Shown piece after piece: positions 8,788 to 16,725 of a stretch of DNA of 44,311 nt. Made by a program: the position numbers and the translations under genes. The stretch spans positions 1 to 44,311 of the forward strand of contig JALNZD010000033.1 of assembly GCA_023229505.1 (NCBI GenBank), given 5' to 3'. The first letter of the stretch is position 1, and the number at the start of each line of letters is the position of its first letter. This DNA comes from Bacteroidales bacterium. Lineage in GTDB: Bacteria > Bacteroidota > Bacteroidia > Bacteroidales > JAGOPY01. The notes beneath the pieces are model-generated. The model was not told where the DNA came from. It ran no database searches and was given only the letters and a program-made list of their open reading frames with translations.

Positions 8788-8809
8788 CTAAACAAAAAAA
8801 TTAAATGAA

Positions 8810-9052
8810 ATGGAAAGTAATGAACAGCAAAGCGAGAAAAGAATACGCTTCGTAAAAATTGCAGAAAAAAGAGTAAACTATGTTTTAAAATATTTGGACA
8901 GTTTAGGAAACTGTGCGAATAGAAGAAATTATGAGTATTCTGATAAGGATGTGAAAAAGATATTCTTTGAACTAGATAAAAAGTTAAAAGAAATAAAGAA
9001 TAAATTTGAAGGTGGAGAATCAGATAAGTCAGTTTTTAAACTTGATTTATAG
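8810..9052 (+). CDS. Small basic protein upstream of the GHKL ATPase
   Basis: An 80-residue lysine-rich, probably all-helical protein: RFVKIAEKRVNYVLKYLDSL, then YSDKDVKKIFFELDKKLKEI. I recognise no family. It directly follows a good promoter and precedes the GHKL ATPase gene by 23 bases on the same strand, so the two are almost certainly one operon. Position suggests a regulator, antitoxin-like partner or small subunit of the ATPase system. This is inference from the neighbourhood only. Confidence 0.7.
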   Translation: MESNEQQSEKRIRFVKIAEKRVNYVLKYLDSLGNCANRRNYEYSDKDVKKIFFELDKKLKEIKNKFEGGESDKSVFKLDL

Positions 9053-9075
9053 ATATTTATTTTAAAAAAGCTAAG

Positions 9076-11553
9076 ATGAATAATCAAGAAACTAAAGACT
9101 TATGCCTACAATTAATTAACTGTGACAACGAAGAAGAAGTAATTGTTATCTTGAAACAACATGGATATTGGGATGATCCAAGATTATGGAGATTTTACGA
9201 TGATAATGAAAATAATTTTAGTACAATCGGAAATCAGCAAAGATTGCCTGAGGCTGCACTTGTTGAAAAGATTATTAATTCAATTGATGCATTACTTATA
9301 AATAAATGCAGAGAAGAAGGTATAAATCCAGAAGACAATAATGCACCCAAAAGCATTAAAGAAGCAGTAGCAAAGTACTTTGATGATAATCCCGAAAGAC
9401 AATACACAGGCCTAATTTCAGAATGGTCAAGTTCAAAAAGAACTGAAATTGCTAAAAATATTACAGTCGCGATCACAGGCGAAACTCCACAATCGGGATA
9501 CCCATCAATCACAATTTCAGATAACGGAGAGGGACAAAGTCCGGATGCTGTACCAGATACTTTTTTATCTCTGTCCAAATCAAATAAACTTAGAACCCAA
9601 TTTGTTCAAGGGAGATTTAATATGGGAGGGACTGGTGCATTGAAATTTTGTGGTATACATAATCTTCAGTTAATTTTAACAAGAAGAAATCCTGCTCTAA
9701 TTAAGGGAGGGAATGAAAGTGATGATTATTCTTGGGGATTCACAATCGTTCGAAGAGAAAGTCCCTCAGGAGGTAGACGAAATTCTGCTTATACGTATTT
9801 GGCTCCTATTGCTGCGCAAATAAATCCTAATAAAGGTCGAATAATTCGATTTACTTCCAACGAATTGCCAATTTTCCCAACAAATTATAAAAAACCTTAT
9901 GGCCGACCATCAAAATACGGAACACTTATTAAACTATATAATTACAAACTATCAAGTCGAACACATATTTTCCGGACATCTGGTTTATTAAGTAAACTTG
10001 ATTTGTTATTAGAAAATCCAGCTTTACCAATAAGGTTATATGAATGCAGAGATTATAGAGGTCATGAAGGTAGTTTCGAGACAACGTTAACAGGAATACA
10101 GGTTCGCTTAGAAGATGATAAGCAGTCAAATTTGGAAGATAAATTTCCTTCCACATTTTTTATGAAAGTAGACGGTGAAGAAATCACTGGGAAAATTTAT
10201 GCATTTAAATTTGATAAGTCCAAGGCCTATAAACAAAGTGAAGGAATTCTTTTTGCCGTCAATGGTCAAACACAAGGTGTATTACAACAAGAATTTTTTA
10301 ACAGAAAAGGATATGCATATTTAGCTGACTCGTTGCTTATAGTAGTCGATTGCAGTAAAATGAGTGCAAGAGCGATTGAAGATTTATTTATGAATAGCAG
10401 GGATAGGCTTAGTAGTAGTGAACTCAGATATAAAATCGAAGAACAACTTGAAGATGAAATAAAAAATAATCAATTATTAAAAGATTTACGTGAAAAGAGA
10501 CGACGGCAACTTATTGAATCGAAAGTAGGAAAAGATAAGCCACTTGAAGATGTATTAAAAAAATTACTTAATAAACACCAGATATTTACTAATTTGTTTC
10601 TTCCCGGTACCAGGTTATCAAATCCATTTAAAACCAAGGAAGTCCAGGCAGAAGAAGTTGAATTTCATGGTAAAAATTATCCGACATTTTTTAAATTAAA
10701 AGACAAATCAAAAAAGGATGTGCTTGAGAAACAATGCCATATTAATATGCGTTGTAGAATTATTTTTGAAACTGATGCCGAAAATGATTATTTTGATCGA
10801 AATATAGATCCTGGTAGCAATGAAGTATTTCTTGTTGAGAATGGAAATGAATTACCAGTTAAAAATTATCGAATGAACCTTCAAAGCGGCATTGCTGTGT
10901 TGAATTTATCTTGGCCAGAAAATGTAGAAGTAGGTGATAAGTTAAATTTTAAGTGTCTTGTCAAAGATTTTACAAGAATAGTAAATCCTTTCATTAATAA
11001 ATTCACTATTAATATTTTAAGAGAAGCTAAAACCAATCCAACTGATCCAAATCCACGTAGAAAACCTCCTATAGATAAACCAGGAAACGAAAGAGAAATT
11101 GAATCTAAGGGTGATTTTCCAAAACCAATACCAGTATACGAGCATGAATGGGAAAAATATGGTTTTGATAAATTCTCGGCTTTAAAAATTATTGACGGCG
11201 GTTTGACAACAGAAAGTTCAGGAGATTCAAGTATTTATGATTATTTCATAAATATGGACAATATATATTTAAAGCATGAACTTAAACAGGTTAAAGAAGA
11301 ACCTGAATTAATTAAAGCCAGATTTAAATATAGTTTGGTTTTAGTTGGTCTGGGTTTGATACAGTATTTTAAACTAAAGGAAGATACCCCAGCTAAAGAA
11401 GAAATTGAAGAATCTGAGGATGAATCCATAGAGCAAAAAGTTTTCGAAGTTAGCAAAGCCTTGGCTCCAATTCTATTGCCTTTAATAGACTCTTTAGGAT
11501 CGCCAGAAATGGAAGAATATGCTGTTTCAGATTACTCTTCAGATGTTTCTTAA
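9076..11553 (+). CDS. GHKL (MORC/Hsp90-like) ATPase, putative defence protein
   Basis: An 825-residue protein with a GHKL ATP-binding fold at the N-terminus. The N-box ALVEKIINSIDA has Glu64 and Asn68; the G1 box is SDNGEGQ (Asp149-Gln154); the G2 box is GRFNMGGTGAL (179-189). A second S5-like part (about 250-470) carries SSELRYKIEEQL. Beyond 560 comes a beta-rich Ig-like region (FLVENGNELP, VGDKLNFKCLVKDF), a Pro/Lys linker near 655-675, and a C-terminal domain with YDYFINMDNIYLKHEL. No nuclease motif is evident. GHKL ATPases of the MutL/MORC type are known in prokaryotic restriction-modification neighbourhoods. The methyltransferase gene converges on this one with a 15-bp overlap, consistent with that setting. 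Confidence 0.8.
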   Translation: MNNQETKDLCLQLINCDNEEEVIVILKQHGYWDDPRLWRFYDDNENNFSTIGNQQRLPEAALVEKIINSIDALLINKCREEGINPEDNNAPKSIKEAVAKYFDDNPERQYTGLISEWSSSKRTEIAKNITVAITGETPQSGYPSITISDNGEGQSPDAVPDTFLSLSKSNKLRTQFVQGRFNMGGTGALKFCGIHNLQLILTRRNPALIKGGNESDDYSWGFTIVRRESPSGGRRNSAYTYLAPIAAQINPNKGRIIRFTSNELPIFPTNYKKPYGRPSKYGTLIKLYNYKLSSRTHIFRTSGLLSKLDLLLENPALPIRLYECRDYRGHEGSFETTLTGIQVRLEDDKQSNLEDKFPSTFFMKVDGEEITGKIYAFKFDKSKAYKQSEGILFAVNGQTQGVLQQEFFNRKGYAYLADSLLIVVDCSKMSARAIEDLFMNSRDRLSSSELRYKIEEQLEDEIKNNQLLKDLREKRRRQLIESKVGKDKPLEDVLKKLLNKHQIFTNLFLPGTRLSNPFKTKEVQAEEVEFHGKNYPTFFKLKDKSKKDVLEKQCHINMRCRIIFETDAENDYFDRNIDPGSNEVFLVENGNELPVKNYRMNLQSGIAVLNLSWPENVEVGDKLNFKCLVKDFTRIVNPFINKFTINILREAKTNPTDPNPRRKPPIDKPGNEREIESKGDFPKPIPVYEHEWEKYGFDKFSALKIIDGGLTTESSGDSSIYDYFINMDNIYLKHELKQVKEEPELIKARFKYSLVLVGLGLIQYFKLKEDTPAKEEIEESEDESIEQKVFEVSKALAPILLPLIDSLGSPEMEEYAVSDYSSDVS

Positions 11554-12717
11554 AGTATGCAGTAATAGGACTTCTTTTGCTGTATTTAATGAGGCTTTTT
11601 GAGAAATATACCACTTTCTATGTGGGACTTCTCTCCATATCCTTCCATCATCCTTCTTGGATGAATCTCTTAATATAATCTCTTTATATCCCGCCGCTTC
11701 CATCACTTCTAAAAACCTTGATAGTTGCCAATTAGGTTGTGAAAAAGCTACCAATTGAGCAACAACAGTATTCCGATCAATAATCTCACTTAAAGATTTA
11801 TATGTTCTAAATAATAAATTGTAATAATTTTCATGTCCTTTTTGTGACCTACTTCCTAAAGTATAATATGCTTCCCCATGTCCATCTTCCGTACTTGAAA
11901 TCCAATAAGGTGCTGAAGTTTCTTTTCTTCCCCTTATTTGCCACCTATGATATAACATGTGAACTCCCGGGTATGGGGGTGAAGTGACTATTAACTTAAA
12001 AGGAACAAATTCATCGATAATTTTCTTATTGATATTGTCAGCAGACCCGTATAGGAGAGTTGGTGTATAATATTCTTTTTCAATAACTCGATTATATAGC
12101 TGTTTCATTCCTTCAGCCATCTCATAAGAAGAAGATAATAATTTTTCTTTGAACTGCTCTACATTTGGTATCTTCAGATTATTATCAAGTGCCCATTGTG
12201 CTGATTTTAACAAAATACATCGATAAAATCCATTCAATTTACTATCCTTAATTTCAGCTGAAAAGTTTATCAATTGTGCTATCGTTTTTCTTATCCGCCA
12301 GGATTCTTTAGTATTTAAATTTCTGTGATATCCATGATCCACCCAGAAGTCGTCGTAGACCACTGAATCATATATTTTTAATTTATCAGTCTTTTCTTTA
12401 ATGAAATTAATAATGAAATAAAGGTCTTCATCTTTTATTAAAGTTGTCTTTACCTTTGAAAGAAAAAATGATAATTGATTTATATCATTTCCGGCTGACC
12501 TTCTTCCAGCAACAAAAGCCTCAACTAATGAAGTTCCACCTCCCATAAAAGGATCTAAGACTGTATCTCCTGGCGAGGAGAATGTTTCAATAACAGATTT
12601 GGCAAATAAAGGTGAAAACCTGGCGGGATAATTATAGTAATTATGAGTAAGACCCTTTATAGAAGTGCTATCCTGTAAGCTGTCTAATAGGCTATTATGC
12701 TGAACCTCACTGAGCAT
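11539..12717 (-). CDS. SPPY-type DNA methyltransferase
   Basis: 392 residues from the ATG at 12717; a TTG two codons earlier is less likely. The SAM-binding motif I is DPFMGGGT (residues 55-62). The catalytic motif IV is TSPPYPG (245-251). About 180 residues, probably the target-recognition region, separate them, so motif order is I-recognition-IV as in alpha-type amino-methyltransferases. SPPY is frequent in N4-cytosine enzymes, but N6-adenine is not excluded. It should protect DNA from the neighbouring system. The 3' end overlaps the ATPase gene tail to tail by 15 bp. No restriction nuclease is adjacent on the same strand. Confidence 0.9.
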   Translation of the reverse strand: MLSEVQHNSLLDSLQDSTSIKGLTHNYYNYPARFSPLFAKSVIETFSSPGDTVLDPFMGGGTSLVEAFVAGRRSAGNDINQLSFFLSKVKTTLIKDEDLYFIINFIKEKTDKLKIYDSVVYDDFWVDHGYHRNLNTKESWRIRKTIAQLINFSAEIKDSKLNGFYRCILLKSAQWALDNNLKIPNVEQFKEKLLSSSYEMAEGMKQLYNRVIEKEYYTPTLLYGSADNINKKIIDEFVPFKLIVTSPPYPGVHMLYHRWQIRGRKETSAPYWISSTEDGHGEAYYTLGSRSQKGHENYYNLLFRTYKSLSEIIDRNTVVAQLVAFSQPNWQLSRFLEVMEAAGYKEIILRDSSKKDDGRIWREVPHRKWYISQKASLNTAKEVLLLHTLRNI

Positions 12718-13170
12718 TAACAATATGAATTTTGAAGTAAAATTATAATAATTTGTTAAGTAAAGAAGCCTACCTCAACTTAATAAGTATTCCCATTTGT
12801 ATATATCTATTTGAATATCTGACCATTGCTTAAAGTAGTATTTAAAAAAATAATAATAGCCAACTTCTGGTACCTGGTTAACCTCCAAATAACTATCTAA
12901 GTATCTTAGCATATCAGTCTTAACAGTAAGTAATCTTCATATTTGTAAAATTCCCTATTATAAGCTTGGAGTAGGGTTTCTTCAAGAAACAGGAAATTGA
13001 TGATTGGATTGAAAGGACCATGCATAAAACCGGGGAAGTCTATTTAAATGAATATTTAGTAAGAAAGGGAAGGTAATAGGTATTATACTATGTGTTTGGA
13101 AATTAAATTATTCCGTATCTTCGGCTTTCAATTGTCCACTAAAACCTGGCTTTAATAAATTGCTAATATT
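12718..13170. other. Intergenic region with a repeat fragment and a gene remnant
   Basis: About 450 bases upstream of both the methyltransferase and the PIN gene. At 12855-12872 a fragment ATAATAGCCAACTTCTGG of the dispersed palindromic repeat appears. A short excisionase-like remnant lies at 12975-13076. A weak promoter candidate for the PIN gene is TTTG (13095-13098) with TATCTTCG (13116-13123). Confidence 0.45.
12975..13076 (+). pseudogene. Remnant of an excisionase/helix-turn-helix family gene
   Basis: After an in-frame TAG the reading frame gives FFKKQEIDDWIERTMHKTGE and ends RKGR-stop. The FFKKQEIDDWIE segment is the usual end of the MerR-like helix-turn-helix in excisionase-family proteins. 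Only about 33 codons remain and the N-terminal half is gone, so this is a fossil of an older mobile element. Confidence 0.45.
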
Positions 13171-14298
13171 ATGGAATCTAACATTATTTTTCTGGATACC
13201 TCAGTCTTTGTCAAAAAGGGTTACTTATTAGGCAATTCATTATCAAGGATAGCTCAATTCAGTAAGCATGGGCATATTGAATTAATCATTTGTGATATTG
13301 TTTATAATGAACTCATTAGTAAAATGGAAAGAGATATTAATGCTGCTTCAATAGAATTTCAAAAGGACATAAGTCATATTTCATCTAAGTGTCGCATTTA
13401 TAAAAACTTCCCACGGTACCAATCAATTTTTGATTTGAAAGAACCAAGTCAAGATAAAGAAGAAGATTTTAATGATTTAAAGAAGCGATTTGATGATTTT
13501 CTTCAAGAGAACCTTATAAAGACCATTCCTGTATCAGATACATCAGTAAAAACCATCTTTGACTCCTACTTTAAGGGGAAAGCACCATTTAATGAAGCAA
13601 ATAAAAAATTTGAGTTTCCGGATGCTTTTATTCTATCAACATATGAAAAGTATTGTAAAGACCATAAATCAAAAGGTTTTATAATTTCATACGATGGAGA
13701 TATTACTTCTTATGAATCAGAAAATCTTATAATGATCAATAATATTGAAGAGATAAATGAGAAACTAAGCAAAAAATATGATATTCAGCAATTCCAGGAA
13801 CAAGAACAACAAGATTGGCAGAAGCTTGCGAAGGATTGGTGGGATAAGGCTTGGAGTACGGTCAATATGAGGCAAAATATTATTCAAAAAGATTTGGAAA
13901 ACGAGCTAATAAAATTGATTGTAAGTGATTTATACTCTAAAAAATCTCTTATTACATATGAAGTACTTAAGATAAATGATATTAATATAGAAATAAATTT
14001 ACCATTCAAAGGTGAAGAAATTGGTTTGGATTCTGAAGCTGGAACTATACATCTTGAGTCAACAGCCACGGTTTCAATTGATGTTGATATAGCTGATAGA
14101 AGTAAGGGATATTATAATGATGAGACTGATAAATGGATTGGGGAACAGATTATATCAAAAAATGCAGTTGAAACAATTTCATTTGAAGTCGATGTCAATG
14201 TAATTCATACACCTGAAAATCCAAGTGAAAAACCATCTTATAGGGGATTTGAAAATTTGGAATATTGTGTTGAACTAGAAAACTTTGGATTGTGGTAG
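13171..14298 (+). CDS. PIN-domain (DUF4935-like) nuclease
   Basis: A 375-residue protein. An N-terminal PIN domain carries the acidic metal ligands: Asp9 in IIFLDTSVF, Glu47 in DIVYNELIS, Asp151 in EFPDAFILS, and Asp175/Asp177 in ISYDGD. PIN domains are metal-dependent RNases. The DUF4935 type is larger than VapC toxins and is often found singly in defence-rich regions. The C-terminal part (about 215-375) is acidic with beta-like alternation and may recognise a partner or substrate. It lies 450 bases beyond the methyltransferase start, pointing the other way. No antitoxin gene is adjacent. Confidence 0.8.
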   Translation: MESNIIFLDTSVFVKKGYLLGNSLSRIAQFSKHGHIELIICDIVYNELISKMERDINAASIEFQKDISHISSKCRIYKNFPRYQSIFDLKEPSQDKEEDFNDLKKRFDDFLQENLIKTIPVSDTSVKTIFDSYFKGKAPFNEANKKFEFPDAFILSTYEKYCKDHKSKGFIISYDGDITSYESENLIMINNIEEINEKLSKKYDIQQFQEQEQQDWQKLAKDWWDKAWSTVNMRQNIIQKDLENELIKLIVSDLYSKKSLITYEVLKINDINIEINLPFKGEEIGLDSEAGTIHLESTATVSIDVDIADRSKGYYNDETDKWIGEQIISKNAVETISFEVDVNVIHTPENPSEKPSYRGFENLEYCVELENFGLW

Positions 14299-14372
14299 TT
14301 GATTAGTGAAAGATTTATTTGTTTTTTCTTTTTTTCTTAATTTCAATTCACAAATTGATACCGTTAGAAAAT

Positions 14373-16046
14373 ATGAAATATTGCATTCTTTTTATATTTT
14401 TAGTAATTACCTATCATTTCAGTCACGGCCAAGAGCCTGATTCAATTGTAAGATTTGGAGATAAATGGAAAGCTAATGATACTATACGTTATACTAAAAA
14501 TGTTGATGATTTTTGGAGTGGAGTAGAAATTGACTTTCCCATAATTACATCACATCCTAATAATGAGTATTTCAAAAGAAAGGGGATTTCAGAGGACATG
14601 CTTGAAGGTTGGACCTTTAACGGAGGTTTTGGTAGTAAAAAGGAATTATTAACAACAAAATTAAAATTAGGATTTGGCGAAATTGAAAATTATAAAATGC
14701 AATTCCCATATAATGCGGAACTATCTATTAACAGATTTATCTTCCATAAGATTGTAAATTTCACAAAGAGTACTTTTCAATTGGATGCCTATTTTCACTT
14801 CTCTAAGTTTTATAAAGAAGTGTATTTCTATTCTACAAAGTTTAAACAGTCATCTGGATTTAATAGCTGCGATTTTTTAAGCGCTGTGCATTTTGAAAAT
14901 GATACTTTTAGTAACCAAGTGGAATTCAGGGGAACTTCATTTGGAGGTGATGTTTATTTTACTAATTCAACATTTTTTAATAAATGTAATTTTACTCCAT
15001 ATTTTGTTTCTTTTCACAGATGGATAAAGTCCCCATTTTCGAAAACATGGATTTATCATAATCAAACTTTCATGGTTTCATCACCCAATACAAGATTCCT
15101 TAAAGAAGTTCACTTCTGGATGAATTCATTTTTTGATGATGTTGATTTTTCAAATGTAATTTTTTCCAATGGTGCCTATTTTTCTGGCACCAAGTTTTAT
15201 AAAAATGTTAAATTTGACCATGTGATCTTTTCAAAAAAAGTATCATTTTTTCGTACAATTTTTTTTGCACCTTTATATTTTGGATCTTCTTCATTCCATT
15301 CATCCGTTGATTTTTCGTATGCTCAATTACCTGATACAATCTTTTTTTCTGATGTGAATTTGGATTCAATAAGAAATAATATTGATTTTAATAATGCTCT
15401 AGTTGACAGTTTGAGGATGCGTTCCAACAATCCTTTATTAAAATGCAAAATATTCCTTAATAACACAGATATTAGTAAGGTAATTATTGATCCATCAAAA
15501 TTTGAGTTAGCCTTTGAAAATAACTTGCCATATGATGTTAGATTAAGTATTTATGAACAAGTTATAAAAAAATGTAAAGATGAAGGTTTGGAGGAAAGTG
15601 CCGAAAATTTCGATATTGAATTTCAGAAATTCCAAATTCATCATGAGCACAATAAATTTTCCTCGATTATAATTTGGATTTACGAATATTGGTGGAATTT
15701 TGGATATAATCGATCTAAAATATTTAGAAATACATTATTTGCATTCTTACTTTTCTTCATCCTTTTCTTTAGTTTTATGAAATATTTTTGCAAGGTATAT
15801 CTTCCACGCGATATTGGAGTCAAAAGTGATGAAATTCCGATATTGACTATCAGTTCTTTTACTTCATTTTTATTGAGATTTAAAATTGCAATCTTTTACA
15901 CTGCAATAGTTTTCTTTAGTTGGAGGATTGTTCATGAGGACGTAAAATACCGAAAATATCCTTGGGGGGCCTTAATAATATATATAGTTTTTATTATTGG
16001 AATCATACATTTAGCTTATTTGGCTGGTTTTGTGATAGCCAAATAA
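14373..16046 (+). CDS. Secreted/membrane protein with Phe-rich pentapeptide-like repeats
   Basis: 557 residues from the ATG at 14373, which gives a clean signal peptide (MKYCILFIFLVITYHFSHGQ); the longer frame from 14319 adds an implausible leader. Residues about 100-340 repeat at five-residue spacing with Phe at the core (STKFKQSSGFNSCDF, FSNVIFSNGAYFSGTKF). This resembles pentapeptide-repeat right-handed beta-helices with Phe and not Leu inside. The last 110 residues hold three membrane segments (FAFLLFFILFFSFM, IAIFYTAIVFFSW, ALIIYIVFIIGIIHLAYLAG). It is probably a periplasmic or outer-facing beta-helix anchored by a C-terminal membrane module. Function is unknown; position at the end of the defence-like block may be significant. 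Confidence 0.75.
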   Translation: MKYCILFIFLVITYHFSHGQEPDSIVRFGDKWKANDTIRYTKNVDDFWSGVEIDFPIITSHPNNEYFKRKGISEDMLEGWTFNGGFGSKKELLTTKLKLGFGEIENYKMQFPYNAELSINRFIFHKIVNFTKSTFQLDAYFHFSKFYKEVYFYSTKFKQSSGFNSCDFLSAVHFENDTFSNQVEFRGTSFGGDVYFTNSTFFNKCNFTPYFVSFHRWIKSPFSKTWIYHNQTFMVSSPNTRFLKEVHFWMNSFFDDVDFSNVIFSNGAYFSGTKFYKNVKFDHVIFSKKVSFFRTIFFAPLYFGSSSFHSSVDFSYAQLPDTIFFSDVNLDSIRNNIDFNNALVDSLRMRSNNPLLKCKIFLNNTDISKVIIDPSKFELAFENNLPYDVRLSIYEQVIKKCKDEGLEESAENFDIEFQKFQIHHEHNKFSSIIIWIYEYWWNFGYNRSKIFRNTLFAFLLFFILFFSFMKYFCKVYLPRDIGVKSDEIPILTISSFTSFLLRFKIAIFYTAIVFFSWRIVHEDVKYRKYPWGALIIYIVFIIGIIHLAYLAGFVIAK

Positions 16047-16072
16047 CCAATTATTTGTAGAGTAAAATGTAA

Positions 16073-16175
16073 GCTTCCCCGAACTTTGGCCATTTCACCC
16101 AGCCTTCAAAATTTAGATAATAGCGAAGGTCGGGGAGCCGAGGTGGAAAATCCGGTCAAATTGGCCGGATTTTTT
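16073..16175 (+). repeat. Dispersed palindromic repeat (family A) with terminator hairpin
   Basis: It begins 26 bases after the stop of the pentapeptide-like gene. The left arm is GCTTCCCCGAACTTTGGC (16073-16090). The core TTTAGATAATAGCGAAGG... begins at 16112 and its right arm ends CGGGGAGC, roughly complementary to the left arm. It continues into a hairpin with arms AAAATCCGG (16147-16155) and CCGGATTTT (16165-16173). The same design recurs at 23601, 33802 and 35621. Confidence 0.75.
16147..16175 (+). terminator. Rho-independent terminator inside repeat A
   Basis: A 9-bp stem AAAATCCGG/CCGGATTTT with a 9-base loop followed by Ts. It would end transcription of the gene that stops at 16046. 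Confidence 0.65.
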
Positions 16176-16226
16176 GTTTTTAGACCTTCGCTAACCCTTG
16201 ATATTCGTTACTTAGAGAAGTTCTTC

Positions 16227-16264
16227 ATCTAAAAATCAAAATTTGGATAATTCGATTTTTAGAT
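16227..16264. repeat. 11-bp inverted repeat before the IS21 element
   Basis: The arms ATCTAAAAATC (16227-16237) and GATTTTTAGAT (16254-16264) flank an AT-rich spacer. It is part of the repeat-rich stretch 16.07-16.50 kb, which holds no gene; at 16333 a TTTAGAGTCTACTTCGGG matches one arm of the palindrome at 36370-36480. Confidence 0.6.
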
Positions 16265-16638
16265 ATGAAGAAAATTTACATTATCCAGTGTCAAATAGAG
16301 CTTTCCCTTGATTGATAAGGATTATTAAGATTTAGAGTCTACTTCGGGGGGATATACGCTGACCAAATTGACCAGCCTTAGCTGATGTTATTTAACCACC
16401 CTGACATCCATGCTATTAATGGTAAGTGGTGGTCAATTTGTTCTGGCAGGGAATGGTAAAATCATCAGCTCTGTCCAAATAACCTTTGTTTGCATGCTAT
16501 TGTAAACGGTAAATAACAATGCAAGATTTCGGCAATTAAGAATGCAAGAAATCGGTAAATAAGGATGCAGGTATTCGGTAAATAAGAATGCAAGTCCTTC
16601 CCCTTCGTTAAGTTCCCATTTAAAAGAAAAGTTGGAGG

Positions 16639-16676
16639 TTTAAGGGCAAATTGCCCATGGGCAATTTGCCCTTAAA
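16639..16676. repeat. 38-bp perfect palindrome in the IS21 leader
   Basis: The palindrome is centred on CCCATGGG, with GGGCAAATTGCCC on one side and its complement on the other. It sits between the terminal repeats and istA. It could block read-through transcription into the transposase gene or bind a regulator; there is no T-run after it on the + strand. Confidence 0.8.
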
Positions 16677-16725
16677 AAACCTCAAATAAACCTGACTTTT
16701 GGTTTCTAAACCAATCCAGTCAGCT

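Larger units (their letters stand above)
8189..8809. other. AT-rich divergent intergenic region
   Basis: About 620 very AT-rich bases between the leftward element genes and the rightward GHKL operon. It contains a perfect 12-bp inverted repeat TTATGATATATA / TATATATCATAA with spacer TTAGA (8631-8659) and a short tandem array of ATGATTTAT-like words at about 8515-8545. It carries the promoter listed at 8757-8787. No further gene is apparent. It marks the boundary between the mobile element and the defence-like block. Confidence 0.6.

Noticed and set aside
14319..14372. Longer start for the pentapeptide-like protein
   Set aside because: The internal ATG at 14373 gives a clean signal peptide; the extra 18 residues would place a second hydrophobic stretch ahead of it.
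16511..16600. CRISPR-like short direct repeats (AATGCAAG...CGGTAAATAAG)
   Set aside because: They have no spacers, occur at both ends of the IS21 element in opposite orientation, and are the IS's own terminal repeats.
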